64,000 nucleotides of DNA from Mesostigma viride (GCA_009746045.1 RPFO01000667.1:5187719-5251718); one strand, 5' to 3'; shown: positions 44,403 to 56,903, counted from the stretch's first letter. Program-made: numbers and translations. Notes: a model not told the origin generated them from the letters alone.

Positions 44403-45941
44403 CCCTCAATTACCCCACCTACCTATGAACAACGTATGCAAGTCAGATTTAGTGATGACCCTTCCTTTACCTTGAACCAGGCCCCTGCTCCTCCTGCAAC
44501 CTTGGCTCAACCCTCCAGCAGGTCCTCACTAACTAACAATGCTTCTAGGCCTCCTTCCCACCCTGTGCCTTCCATGCCTGCTTTTAACACGGGTCGTACC
44601 TCTGCCCCTGTCGGCCCTTCTGGGCGCCCTAGTGCAGTTCCCTTTTACCCACCTGCTTCCTGGTCCTACCCTGATACGGCCTATGAGGCTGCCCAGGTCC
44701 CTACCCGTGTGGCTGATTTAGAAGTTAATAGTGATTTCAGCACCATGCCTCTAGATGACAGAAATTATGATCATTTTGCCTACTCCTCTCTTCGTGAGCA
44801 ATATACTGTTCCCTTCTCCTATGGGCACCAGCCTGAAACGGTGGCCCCTTCTAGACCCCTACCCAAAACCTTTCCTCTTCCTTCTTTCTATCCCGCTTAT
44901 GTAGCAGTGGAAGATAGTGGCCCTATGGGAAAAACTGACTCTACTAATCCCCCTAAGCCCCCTGCTCTTCCCCTCTTTGCTAACCTTCCCAAGCTGGATG
45001 TCAAGTCTACCCCTCAACAGTTTTTCACTTTTATTATGTTGCTTACCCAGAACACAGAGTCGTGGCAGAATCATAATAGATGGCGTCTCTCTGATGCTGT
45101 ACTAGTCCCTCACTATCTTACTACCTGCATTACTCCTGAGCTTGCTAACCTCATCCAGTGTGAGTCTTTGGCCTCTCATGCCTATCCTAACTCAGTAGCA
45201 GAATTGTTTAAGCGTTTAGAGAACCATTTAGTCCCTCCTGATGCAGATTGGCAGGATAGATTAGCCTTTGGTACCTTGCAGCAGGGTACTAAATCATTTA
45301 AGGAGTATATGAAAGAATTTGATGCCCAGATGGTACGAATTAGGGATTTGTCGGGCGCAGAAGTACGTGCTCGCTTCCTATAGGGCCTCAGTAGACCCTT
45401 ATTACGTGAAGTAAAGCGCCAGTTCTCTGCCTACCGTTTTACTGACCTGCCCCTCAAGCATGTGCGTCAGCATCTCTTACGAGTTGCAGATTTCTTCACC
45501 ACGCCTTCTCTTCCTACCCGTTCCCGTATTAATAATATTAGTCTTACCCCTGAGGAGGAGAACTCCTATGTAGAAGAATTAGATATTTGTGTTACTGACC
45601 TTTCAGCTCTGGATGTCTCTCATATCACATGCTATCATTGTAAGGAAGTAGGTCATCTTAAACGTGAGTGCCCCAAGTTCCTTTCGGGTGCTCCCCCTCA
45701 TCCCGACGCTCGCCCTCCTCGTACCCCTCAGCGTGCTCCTATTCGTCCCACTTCAGGACGCATTCCCTCAGCTACCCCTAGTAGGCTGAATGCTGTGCAG
45801 ACAGGACCCCCAGGGTTCCCCTATGATAATCAGGCTCCCGCACCCTCTTCGATCCCTCGTGACCCTCCAGCAGTGGCTTTTTCGCCAGGGTCTTCTTCGG
45901 GGTTAGTTCCTATGGATTTGGGGGGGGAGGGGGAACAGTAG
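44403..45941 (+). pseudogene. Chromovirus gag, main part with one in-frame stop
   Basis: The frame carries a Pro/Ser/Thr-rich N-terminal region, then the capsid-like LDVKSTPQQFFTFIMLLTQN and SVAELFKRLENHLVPPDADW, then GTLQQGTKSFKEYMKEFDAQ typical of retrotransposon gag. A TAG at 45381-45383 interrupts ARFL/GLSRPLLREVKR, where the family has an uninterrupted FxxGL motif; the same frame continues. The nucleocapsid zinc knuckle CYHCKEVGHLKREC (C-x2-C-x4-H-x4-C) is at about 45628-45672. The frame ends at TAG 45939-45941. The single stop may be a point mutation or an error. Confidence 0.75.
45915..45941 (+). promoter_or_regulatory. Candidate -1 frameshift site between gag and protease
   Basis: A run of eight G, one A and five G (45920-45933) lies 6 bases before the gag stop. 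The protease frame, which is -1 relative to gag, is open through this run and continues GLSAGGNLDRSLD. A G-run of this kind could be a slippery site for gag-pro fusion. It could also be simple length error of a homopolymer. Confidence 0.35.
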
Positions 45942-46366
45942 GCCTGTCAGCCGGGGGTAACCTGGACAGGTCCTTAGATAGTACCCCAGATAATAATTTT
46001 TGCTTGCCTGTTTTTATAACCTCTGTAGGAGCTGAATCATCCCTACCACTACGTGTGCGTCCTCTTATGTTCTTGAATGGTGGCTTAACCGTTCCTCACA
46101 CTGTTGTAGACCCCTTCTTGCATGCTGATGAACTTCTGAACGTCTCTGTGTTAGTGGATAGCGGTGCGGCTAGCTCCTTAGTGAGCGAGGCCCTAGTTAG
46201 GCGTTTAGGACTAGTCCCTATCCCTCACACAAAAACGGTCACTGTCCATTATGCTGACGGTCGCACCAGTCATTCCCCGGGTACAGTGTCCCTTCCCCTG
46301 GTCATACAAGGACGTACGGTCAACCTGACGGCCACTATTGTCTCAGTGTCCAGAGGCCTCAATTGA
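45942..46366 (+). CDS. Chromovirus aspartic protease
   Basis: The active-site motif VLVDSGAASSLVSEALVRRL (Asp-Ser-Gly-Ala) lies at about 46151-46210, followed by HYADGRTSHSPGTVSLPLVI (flap region) and LTATIVSV. The enzyme would process Gag-Pol. The frame is closed by a TGA provided where the inserted DNA element begins (46353-46375). The usual C-terminal ILGLDW motif of these proteases is found on the far side of that insertion (SLGLDWHQDN, about 48150), so the protease is split. Confidence 0.75.
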
Positions 46367-46373
46367 GGCCTTT

Positions 46374-48100
46374 TGGCTCAATTGAGGCCTTTTTTATCAA
46401 GATCTCACAAAGTACGGTATTTTGGCGGGAAGGACCGGTCCTATGGGTCGTCCGGCCCCAGTGGCGCGAATCTGGTACATGTGCTGAGCGTCCTGACCCG
46501 TTGGGGTCGACAGGGGTCGACGGTTACTGAAAAATACGTGAGGTGGAAAAGTACCTATTTTGGCCACTTTCGTGCAACGGGACGAGGAATTTTCACGAAT
46601 GCACGACCATGGCGGCCTCGAGTAAAATGGACCGTATGGCCACGTTCGTGCATCATTTCGAGCAGTATGGAGCGCGTTGGGCAGATAAATTATCCTTGAA
46701 GCTAGCCCGACCGCTAAATGTGTCAAAAGCCGATTTATAAATTCGTGGGGTCGTTATTTGTGTGCTGAATGCCAGGTTAGTGAAGTTCAGATGGGGCGTA
46801 GATGGCGTTGATAGTGCGCCTGCCAGCAGGACGATGCTTCGATATGGTGGGAAGGAGACTAGCGGAACGGCGGGGGGGGATGTTGGGGCAGCCGTGACTA
46901 AAGGGGCGCTGGTTATATTCGAGCCTTTTGTCGTGAATCCATAGGTAGAGGAAGGGGTGTTTTTAGCTAGGAAAAACTGGGTTGCGGACAATAAACGCGC
47001 GCGCGCCCCCAGATATGGGAGCGCAAGTATGCGAACAGCGCTGGTGAGGCCGCTGCAGCCGCTTTCATACGTCAATGGACGACGCATGGAGCGTCTGTCC
47101 GGCCAGATTAGCGGGCTGCATCGCTTCCGGACAACTTGAAAACGCCGAGCTTGAACAGCTTTTCTGATGCAGCCACGTTCAGCGCCAACGCATATGCGTG
47201 CTTAGTGATCCCGGGTGTGAGGGGTGTGAAAGGTAAGTGCGTCCTGGTGGTAGAAAGGGAATGGCATCGATTTGCTTGTGATATCGCCAGTTTTTAGCTG
47301 CCTATCGGCGCCTAATGCCGAGGTGACGTAAGGCAGGCTATCTTACTTCGTGCAGTGCTCTGCGGCTGGCCCCCACTGTGTAGACGTGTTTGCTTTCCAT
47401 AAGAAGCATGGCAGGTCCTGCCATGCTGGCCATGTCTCAGGCAACCCTTGCAAAGCTTAAAATCAAGCTAGAGGTCTAGAAGACAGTGCAAATGGTGTCC
47501 AGTTATGCTTGTATATCTTGCCATGTGCTGTTCATCTGCTGCCGCGGCAGCAAACCCCTGTCAGAATATACCGTAACAACGTAGATATTGGGGCTATGTG
47601 AGTGAAGCTAAGCGCTTGGAAGGTCACACCTATCATTATAATGCATGATCCTTGTGCGTGTTTGTAATAGAGGCTTTGGATTCCTCATGGTTACGTGCAA
47701 TACCCATGGCAGGCTGTTGCTGCCTGCAGTGCTGCGCGACAGCCCCGGCCGTGCAATTGTGTATGAGGCGTCCCTTGGGGGAGCATGCCATGTCATGCCA
47801 TGCTTACCGTGTTGTGGGGAAACCTCGAAAGGTCCAAAAGACACCTAAGAGGCAGAGGGAATTGAGTACTACCGCCTTTTTTCTGCTTGCATCTATGGTC
47901 ATGCTGTGTTTATGGTGCCACCGCAGCGACACCCTGTTTTGTCAAATCATAATTAAATAGGTATTGGGGCTATATGACTGATGTTAAGTGCTGGCAACCC
48001 CAAAACAATCATAATAATGCATGGCCTATGCTCATATTTGGAAAAAAGTTGTTTGGCTGCATGCAACACCCAATATAAAAAAGGCCTCAATTGAGGCCTT
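46374..48100. mobile_element. 1.7-kb non-autonomous DNA element with palindromic terminal inverted repeats
   Basis: The left end, GGCTCAATTGAGGCCTTTTTT at 46374, matches the reverse complement of the right end (AAAAAAGGCCTCAATTGAGGCC at 48079-48100). The termini contain the self-complementary GGCCTCAATTGAGGCC. TTTT abuts both ends as a possible target duplicate; an extra copy of GGCCTCAATTGAGGCC lies just left (46355-46370). No transposase frame is present. An imperfect direct repeat of about 110 bases (47586-47700 and 47960-48070; both with TATTGGGGCTAT and ATAATGCATG) lies near the right end. It separates protease from the rest of pol. Confidence 0.65.
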
Positions 48101-51100
48101 TTCCTGGACATTGGGACACTATAGGCCCTATCACTACAGCTGATGTATCACTAGGATTAGATTGGCACCAGGATAATAAGATTACTATTAATTATGATAC
48201 TATGGTCATTTGGTTTCCAGATAGCTCCTACTGGGTACCGGAACGTCATTATAGATTAGAAAATTTATCTTTGGTAGATATTACTCCTCCTACACCTGTT
48301 GATCCTCCTGTAAGACCTATACCTGAAGTATTAATGTCCAATGACGAATTGCGATCTGAACTAAAGGAATATGGATACCTATTATGTATGTTCCTTCAGT
48401 TAGAAGTACAGGAGATACCTATCACTAATAACAGTGTGGAAATAGATGTAAACACAGTGGATACAATAGGAGTGGGATTTACTGAAAATGACATAGTAAG
48501 ATACATGGCTGTGATAGATTCCTCAAAAGTGTTTGAAGAAAAGACCCCTTCTTATCCTCCTCCTCGTTCTGTTTTACACCGTGTAGTTATTAAGGACGGT
48601 GCAGTTCCTACGCACTCTCCGATGTATAGAATGGGCCCTACCGAATTAAAGGAACTAAAACAGATTTTAGTGTCCCTATTAGAAGCAGGATTGATAGAGC
48701 CTAGTAACTCCCCCTACTCCGCTGGTGTCCTGTTAGTTCCTAAGCCAAATGGCAAGTTTCGCCTAGTTACTGATTATAGGAAGTTAAACGATATTACTGT
48801 GAAGTCTAAATACCCTCTACCTCGTATTGATGATATATTTAATAAGGTTAAAGGTTCTACCTGTTTCACGGTACTGGATTGTGCGGATGGTTTTTGGCAA
48901 CTACGCATAGCTCCTGAGGATTGCCATAAAACCGCCTTTGCTACCCCTTTTGGTCATTACCAGTTTAGAGTAGCGGCTATGGGACTCTGTAACTCTCCTG
49001 CCTCCTTCCAAATGTTAATGAATGAAGTGCTTAGACCTGTCATGGGGAATTCTCACCTTCCTCAAGTGTCATCTGATTTAAAGGATCCTTCCTTCTCCTC
49101 TGTTTCTTTATCTGAGCACGATCGTTCTTGTGCTCAAGCTTACTTAGATGATATCCTTATCTACTCTCCTGATTTTGAAACGCACCTACGTGATTTAAAG
49201 AAAGTATTAGAAATAATGGCTGAAAATTCTTTGTGGGCGCGCCGTGCTAAAGTTCGTTCGGGTAGGAGTGTCCCATTTTTAGGGCACGTTCTGTCAGATG
49301 CCGGGGTCGCTACCGACCCGGATAAAACTAAGTCAATTCAGGAATGGCCTACCCCTACCGACGTTAAAGGTGTACGTAGTTTTCTAGGGATTGCTTCTTA
49401 CTATAGGCGTTTTATCCCGCGTTTCGCAACTATAGCAGCCCCTATTAATCATTTATTAAAGAAGGATATCCCCTTTGTTTGGAGTAGTGAATGTCAGTCG
49501 GCTTTTCAGTGTCTAAAATCCCTACTCCTCTCTCCTCCCGTACTCATCCTACCGGATACTACTACTAAACCCTTTGTTGTAGCTACAGATGCTAGCAAGG
49601 TAGCTATAGGGGGCGTCCTTCTCCAGGATCAGGGTCAGGGCTTACAGCCAATTGAGTATATCTCTAGGACAATGCTCCCTGCGGAGCGTAACTATCCCGT
49701 ACACCAGCAGGAACTTTTAGCTGTGGTGTATTGTTGCCACGCGTGGCAGCACTTTCTTAAAGGTGCTCAATTTGATGTTTGTCTGAATGAACCCTGCGAG
49801 ATAGATCCTTATAGAGTAGTTATCCAGACGGATCACCGTCCCCTTACCCATCTTCTCTCACAACCCAACCTTACCCCTCGTCAAGCGCGCTGGATGGAGT
49901 TTTTAGCACAGTTTTCCCCTTTTAAACTTCAGTATGTTAAGGGTGTAGATAACATAGTACCAGATGCACTCTCCCGTCGCGCAGATTACTCCTTCTTCGA
50001 GGACCTTGATGTTCTCAATACAACTCTAGTTCCTACTATTATGGGTGTAACCCCTTATGGTGAACTACCTGATGATGAATCCTATGCCTACCTCTTTCAT
50101 ACCGTTGTTCGCATGCCTGATCTCCTTTCTCACGTAGGACTCTCTCTCCCGTGTGAGGTCCTTCCTGTGGCCTCGGTGGGGGGGGAGGGGAAAAATAAAA
50201 TTTCTATACCGCTTAGCCATATAGCGACTAGTAGTTCAGGAAAGTCTTATTATGATAACATAGTCCCTCTAGGACCTCCCCTTCTCTTTGGCAAGGCGGT
50301 AGGAGACCTCTTTAAACCTGTTCTGGATACCTCTGTAGCGATGCCTACCTCTGATCTTGAACGCCTTATTAGTAGATTTACGGCCACTGAGCCGGAAGCT
50401 TTAGCTGCCATTGCTGCCCATCCCCAACAATTAGGCAAGCACCCTTGTAAATTTGTAGGTGGGTTTTTATATGTGCAGATAGCAGATTCTCCCCCTCAAT
50501 GGCGCCTGTATGTCCCCCCTATCTGTCGCTCCTCCTTGCTCTTTGAGTTGCATGACTTAGCTGCTCATCAGGGTGGTAAACGGGTACGGGACCTAGTAGC
50601 CCGCTCTTACTACTGGCCTTCCCTTTTAAAGGATGTAGATGAGTATGTTAGAACCTGTCAATCTTGCCAGGAGATGAAACCCAACAATGTAGGACAGATA
50701 GCAGAGCCTAGGACCCTACCTGATCCCATCATGCCGTGGGACTCCATTATGATGGATTTTGTAGGACCTTTTAGGAAGAATGATAGAGGTAACGCCCAGA
50801 TCCTTGTTTTCGTAGATCGTTTTACTCGTATGTGTCATCTCGTGCCGTGTCCCTTAGAACTCACCGCACGCGATTGCGCACGCCTATACCTTAATAACGT
50901 ATATAGATATCATGGTTTGAGTAGGCAGTTTATTAGTGATAAAGATAAGCTATTTACCTCTGACTTTTGGCAGCAGTTTTTCGCTGCTATCGGCACCAAG
51001 GTTACATTCGGTACTGCCTATCACTCCTCCTCCTCTCATCTAGTAGAGCGTCTTAATAGGGTAGTGGAAGAAGCGCTGAGGCACTATGTCAATGGCTCGG

Positions 51101-51696
51101 GGAGTGATTGGGAGGATTATCTATGCCTGGTAGAGTTCTCCCTTAACAATTGCCCCCAGGCTGCGCATGGCTATACGCCTTTCTTCCTAGATACTGGTAG
51201 ACAGCCTCTTACTCCTACCTCTCTCTTAGCTAGTCCTTTACGGGACAGGGACGATGTGTCCCGGGATACTGTAGAAGGTGTACAGGCCTTGCTAGATAAA
51301 ATGAAAAATGCACATGATCACGCGATTTCAGGGTACCAAAAGGCTCAGGCTAAGTACCTTGCTAGGTTGCGTGCCTCCCTAGATAGAAGAGCGCCTGAAA
51401 TAGATATAGGGGATTTAGTCTTAGTAGAAGGCCCCCGTGTTGGCCGTTTTGCTCACAAGTTCGAAGCAGAACTTAAAGTGAAACTTAGGCCCGCCTTCTT
51501 AGGACCCTTCCGTGTGTTGTCTAGAGTAGGTAATTTCTTATATAAAATAGATATCCCTACCTCTTGGCAGACACATTCTAACACCTTCCATAGAAGCCAG
51601 CTGAAGCTTTATCACCAAAGCACGTTCGCTGGTAGAGAACTAGCTCCTGCCCCTTTAGAGCATAACCCTGATACTGGTGAGGTAGAAGGCGAGGTA
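48091..51696 (+). CDS. Chromovirus pol: protease end, reverse transcriptase, RNase H, integrase
   Basis: One frame of about 1,200 codons. It starts within the inserted element's end; retroviral-type sequence begins near 48103. Reverse transcriptase runs over about residues 190-400, with FRLVTDYRKLNDIT, TVLDCADGFWQLRIAPED, and the catalytic YLDD at 49141-49152, preceded by an unusual insertion of about 28 residues (SHLPQVSSDLKDPSFSSVSL). RNase H: FVVATDASKVAIGGVLLQD, QQELLAVVYCCHAW, IQTDHRPLTHLLSQP, VPDALSRRAD. Integrase: HHCC zinc finger (His at 50551, CQSC near 50660), then DDE residues in MMDFVGPF, FISDKDKLFTSDFW and HLVERLNRVVEEALR, then a GPY/F-type module LGPFRVLSRVGNFLYKI. The frame ends two codons into the CACTA element, whose first bases supply a TAG; without it the frame continues into the chromodomain at 63013. 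Confidence 0.92.
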
Positions 51697-51710
51697 CACT
51701 AGGAAGTCGG

Positions 51711-52135
51711 GTTCTGAGATTTTTCTCAGGATCCTGAGATTTCCTGAGATTTTTCTCAGGATTCCTGAGATTTTCTCAGGATTTCCTGAGATTTCCTGAT
51801 TTTTTCTTGGGATTTCAGGAGAAATCCTGAGAAACCCTGAGACTTTTCTCAGGATTCCTGATTTATATCAGGACTTCCTCTTGAGAATCTTGAGAAGTGC
51901 CTGAGATGCGTCTCGCGAAACACTGAGAAACACTGAGATTCGTAAAAAAATCCTGAGAAATCCTGAGATCCTGAGAAAACCCGCTGAAATTCAGAAAAAA
52001 TCAGGAAAATCAGGACACTTAACAGCACAAAAAATCAGGAAAATCAGGACACTTAGCATGGCACAAAAAATCAGGAAAATCAGGACACTGAGCATGACAC
52101 TTGAGAACTCTCAAGTGCATGAAGACAGGACACTT
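51711..52135. repeat. Left subterminal repeats of the CACTA element
   Basis: Dense, short units of TCCTGAGATTTTTCTCAGGA type occur in both orientations at 51711-51990, then GAAAATCAGGACACTTA(A/G) units repeat at 51995-52100. In EnSpm such arrays bind the TnpA-class protein; binding here is inference. The right array is at 62590-62996. Confidence 0.85.
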
Positions 52136-52224
52136 ATGCAATATATGTGGATGCAGAAATGATGCAGTTGACACACATGTTCATTGGAAATAAATAAATA
52201 TAAGTGTGACAAGCACACAACAAG

Positions 52225-52245
52225 TTACATCAATCCATCATTACA
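52225..52245 (-). terminator. TGTAA polyadenylation motifs after the transposase stop
   Basis: On the minus strand TGTAA occurs at 52245-52241 and 52229-52225, about 18 and 34 bases after the stop at 52263. TGTAA is the usual polyadenylation signal of chlorophyte nuclear genes. Confidence 0.55.
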
Positions 52246-52262
52246 TTATATTAGGAATATAA

Positions 52263-55200
52263 TCAATCCCACTCCTCATCAGTGTATGCAGCACTGTCAG
52301 AGTCCGCATAATTTACTACCACACGTTGCCTCTCACTTCTCCTTTGTGTGGGAATGCATGCCTCACCGTCGCTGCTCAGCGACAAATCACTAGCAATGTC
52401 ATCAGGGCTTGATGCGCTGCCACTAGCCGCTGCCATGGACTTGCCAGCAATGCTCTTGCCACGCGAGCGGTTTGGTGCAGCGGCTGTGTGTGTTTCTACC
52501 AATGTGTCCGCAGTGCGCTTGCCACGCGAGCGGCTTGGTGCAGTGGTTGCTTGTGGTTCTACCAATGTGCCAACAGTGCGCTTGCCACGTGAGCGCCTTG
52601 GTGCAGTGGTTGCTTGTGGCTCTACCAATGTGCCAACAGTGCGCTTGCCACGTGAGCGATTAGGTGCAGTGGTTGCTTGTGGCTCCGCAGCCATGCGTGC
52701 AGTGGTTGCTTGTGGATCTATGGGTGCAGTGCGATTACCTTGTGAACGACCTCGTGTTGTCATGTCTCTTCGCTTAACACACAGTGTCACCTTGCGCTGC
52801 AGGTTCATATCAGCATACACGTCTGTGGTTCTCAGCTGAGCACCTGCAGCACGGGATAATACATGCTGGGCTGCACTACACGTTTCCTTCACCATTTGCC
52901 ACGGCAATTTACAGTGCACGATGGCTATCTCAGGTGCATACTCTGGATCAACTACAAAACCAACTGAACATACACTCCCGGGAAGGACTAAAGCATCCTG
53001 CTTGGGCGCTCGCTCCCCTAAAGGTATAAGCGTCAATCCCTCTAAAGGGAGCTCTTTCACAGAACCGACATCAAACAGAGCGACCTTTAAAAGAACTTGC
53101 CTACTCCATCCTTCCGTCGGGGCACGGAGGAAACTATGCAGAATGTGTGTGATGCGGCCATACCTAACCCCCTCTTTACCATAAACCATTACTCCTGAGT
53201 TGCGATGGCGAACAGTTTGTCGAAGGTCGGCGACTGCAGTTCGGTAATTGCTGCCATTGATGTGGATTGAGTCATGCTCGTCACAAGCAGGCTCCATGCC
53301 ACACACCGCCGCCGTAATCATCGTGGGGAGGCGTGGCTCCTGGTTTTGCGTGATCCATTGCTTAACCAGCCAGGTTGCCAACGTGAACGAGCCGACGCCT
53401 GCAAGTGACAAATAGGCAAGTACATCACATTGCAAAATCAATTAAACATACAATTAACATAGTTGTCCCACTTCATAAAATTATCAACATAGTGAAAAAA
53501 AGCATCTTCATCATTGCATGCACAACCAGATATTGCGTGTAGACAAGGACATAAGAATGTCACTGTGAAATCTAGAAAATCAACCACATTAAGCACGAGT
53601 AAGCAAATCAGAAGAATGCAGGAAAAATGATAATCCTATGTACATGCGTTGCAAGATTACACCCTCCTTTCGGCTGAACTGAATTAAAATTACCAATGCG
53701 AGGGTGTACAAATGTAGCATCGGTTTCTACAAGAAACTCACCAGAATTCAATTCCATATCCGGGCTCGTATGTTGCATGCTGAAGTGCGAATTCCAGCAG
53801 CAGTTGTAAGGCCTCAAGCTGCTCGACCTCAGAGAGAGTATATGCTTGTTGACGAAAGCGCTTGCTCGGCAGAATACACTTGGACGGATCAGTTTCCAGA
53901 ATGTCCCACACAGACGGGAAGCCTTGACCCTGAAAAAAAAAACACATGAACCAAATAGAAAAAAAAGAACGTAAGTACATGTTTTGCATACACTTAACCT
54001 GCTAGAAACACTCGCTGAAACATGGGAAATGTGCATGCAGCCAAGCAAACACGAAGTTTGTTTAAAAAACTTACCCACACAGTCTGGCGCGTGAAGTAGC
54101 TCAGGATGTTCAATGCCTCGAAGTCCATGAAGAAGTTCCCATGGAGCATTCCACGTTCTTGTTTGACAATGGCCCAGAAGTAATCACCGCCATTGGCGCT
54201 CACCCCATGTCATGCTCCTGCCATCAGGCAGGCCAGCATACCGGATCTGTTCCGCCAAGTGAGATGCAGCATGGACTGATCTTGACATTTCTGACGCTGG
54301 CATAACACACTCTAATGCTACCACCGCACGCACCATCATTTCGCCCACTTCGACTAACTGCGATTGAGTGAGCACCTTGCTGAAAATACAGCATTAAAGG
54401 CCACAGACAGCTGGACAAATGCCGCGCGGGCATCCGGATGCAAACGATTGCGCAACACGACCGGCAACAACAAGCACAAGTACTTGTTCTTGTCACTTGT
54501 TTTCATCGTCTCATCGCTTTTCCCGTCAGCGGCTAGTCCGTGGTACCGCCCAGGCACATAGTCTGGGAGGCGGTCGAACGCCTTTTCCACCTCTGCATTC
54601 AACAGAAACATGGTATGATACACAGATGTAAACGATCACATTGACAATTTGATTAGAAAATTATGTCAGAGGCGAATTCTCAGAGTGGCCAAACACTGTC
54701 AGCCCAAATGCTCCGGCAAATCCTGACACTAACCCCATAAATAGTTATTGAAAAAATGAAAGGAAGTCTTACAAGCAACATGTTTACCCTAACAAGGGCA
54801 CTTGGTTTGATGTGGTACACAGAAACCTCTAATGACAGTGGACTACGTCATGGGATCTATGGACCAACACAGCAATTAAGCAATCTTGGCAGATGACAAC
54901 ATGAAACACTTATATAAAATACCAACAAACAACATCCAAACCAATTCCAATAAAAAAGCATATACACATCCATGCACAGACATACCACGGGTGGCCGCTT
55001 TCTCCTCCGACGTGAGTTGACAGGGTGGATGTCGAGAGTTTTTTTTAATGCTTATTGTCCGGACACCGTTCTTCGCCACTTTCTCCACCTCTTCCGTGGT
55101 AACCCAGAGCTCCTGATTAAGGCCCAGTTGTTGCAGCCTTGCTCGAACAGCAGCGGTATGAGCTTTCCCTGCACATAATAAAAAAGGCCACAAAGGACAA

Positions 55201-56903
55201 CACAATATCAACGAAACGCACAATCAATAATCAATCAACAAGTATGTAACAAAAATTTGTCCCTTGCATATGACAAAGTTTACAAACTGCACACTAGAAA
55301 AAAAAAGAACACTGTCGCGTGCTACTTACCGCTGGTGCAGTTGAGTATCCGGAGCAGGCAGTTCGGGCCAAGGTGAAATTCATCCACCAGATGTCGAATT
55401 AACAGCTTGGTCCAGTACGGCAGCTTGCCGAATATTTCAGGTTGCACCCCCAACTCTTCCCGACAATATTTCAGGTACCCATCATAATCCATTTCTGGAG
55501 GGGCAGCTCCAGTCCCGGATGGTCGCGCAGGGTCACCTTCCTTCAAAAGCGTAGAGTGCCCTAAGTACACAAGCTTCCCATTGGAAAAAAAAGTTGCTTC
55601 CCATTCTGGCCCATGTAACATGCAGCCGCAGTATCCAGCATCTGGGATGTTTAGTGACTTTGCAAAAGCTGGGTAGTCGTGGATTACCCACAGTAGGAGC
55701 GCCTGCAGGCGCACAGGTTGTAACTGGCCGCCCTGGTCATCCACGATGTCGCATACATAAAAACCATTCCACATCGCCACAAGCTCATCAACCGCCAACT
55801 CCCAGTACACCTGCATTCTTTTTGGAGCCTTGCCCTTGGCGGCACTTATCAGCAGAACCATAGGTGAGAAGTTCTTGTTGACAAATACCCACTCAGGTAA
55901 ATTGTAGCAAGCCATAAAAGCTGGCCAGCAAGAATAGTTTCCCATAAAGCTACGCGGACACACTCCGTCAACCGCCATCCCGAATATAAGATTACGCAGC
56001 TCAGTACGAAACTGCGGGTAAAGATTTTTTACATGTTGTACAGCCGGACAGTCTGCAAAAAGAAACAGGCAAGGAAAGAACAAACCACAAGAATGCATTG
56101 AAGCAACGGTAAGAAATACAGATACATCACTTAACACGACACTGACCTTGCCAGGCAAGATTCAATAGCAAGATTCAGGGTTACTAACGTTCTAGCTCTA
56201 CATACCAAAGTAACGCGGCGTTGTGTAACTCTATCGGCAAGCAAAGATAAAAAAAAACAAGCAATGGCCAGATGTAGAGGCTATGGATTACGAACCTTTG
56301 ACTCCGTCGACAGTCCGCGTCGGCGAATCTGCATCCTTGTTTTCTTTCTCTCCTGCATACCTCAGTGCCATTGACATCTTCTCCATTCTGAACCAGCCCC
56401 GAACCCTGTCCAGCAAAGAAAAAACTCTGACTTGCCGATAGGGCTTCCTCGTATTAATCACCATGCCGTCTGTGTCTGTGTATATCTCATAACGAGGTTC
56501 GGCGCACTTTGGGCACTGCTGGAGATCCTTATCTTTGTAAACATAATCGTCACACTTGCAAGCATCGTATACTTTATACGTCAAGCCCAAGTCTCGCAAC
56601 AGGCGTCTAGCCGCCTCAACAGAAGCCGGCAAGACATTGCCAGGTGGTAGGAGAGAACTAAAAAGGGCCAGCTGTGCGTCTGCGAACTTCCGAGTACAAC
56701 CTCCTTGGCCCCATTGCGTTAGCAATTGTAGGGCCGCCACAACAGCTGGAACGTTAGATCCTGGGTATAAAGGCGTCTCCAAATGTACTCTGTTTGCAGC
56801 AGCATCGAAATTCCTGGCGAATTCCATAGCTGCCTCAGGCCCAGTTCGGTACTCATCCGCCCATCCCTCCATGAGGAAGTCGTCAAGGCCTTGTTCCTCC
56901 ATG
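52263..56903 (-). CDS. CACTA Tnp2-type transposase (multi-exon, probably damaged)
   Basis: Minus-strand exons I can support: 56903-56302 (ATG; LLRDLGLTYKVYDACKCDDY then CPKCAEPRYEIY, a zinc-binding region), 56052-55331 (RNLIFGMAVDGVCPRSF, YNLPEWVFVNKNF, LLWVIHDYPAFAKSLNIPD: the transposase_21/tnp2 core), 55168-54986 (helical), 54592-about 54385 and about 54385-54185 (DUF4218-like: KYLCLLLPVVLRNRLHPDAR, EVGEMMVRAVVALECVMPAS), about 54200-54080 (ANGGDYFWAIVKQERGMLHG), 53929-53742, and 53398-52263 (DUF4216-like VRYGRITHILHSFLRAPTEG, then a basic repeat tail). Phase is unbroken across the first three joints. Near 54385 and 54200 the frame changes without a convincing intron, and the 53742/53398 joint does not keep frame by the splice sites I chose, so this copy may be inactive. 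The enzyme would cut and join the CACTA termini. Confidence 0.8.
52440..52760 (-). repeat. Basic 21-residue repeats at the transposase C-terminus
   Basis: Four to five units of the form RSRGKRTVGTLVEPQATTAP (63 bases) are encoded in tandem, with a first degenerate unit RSQGNRTAPIDPQATTA and a last short one RSRGKS. An acidic tail (SSPDDIASDLSLSSDGE; YADSDSAAYTDEEWD) follows. The repeated RGKR cores resemble AT-hook-like or nuclear-localisation sequences; function is inference. Confidence 0.85.
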
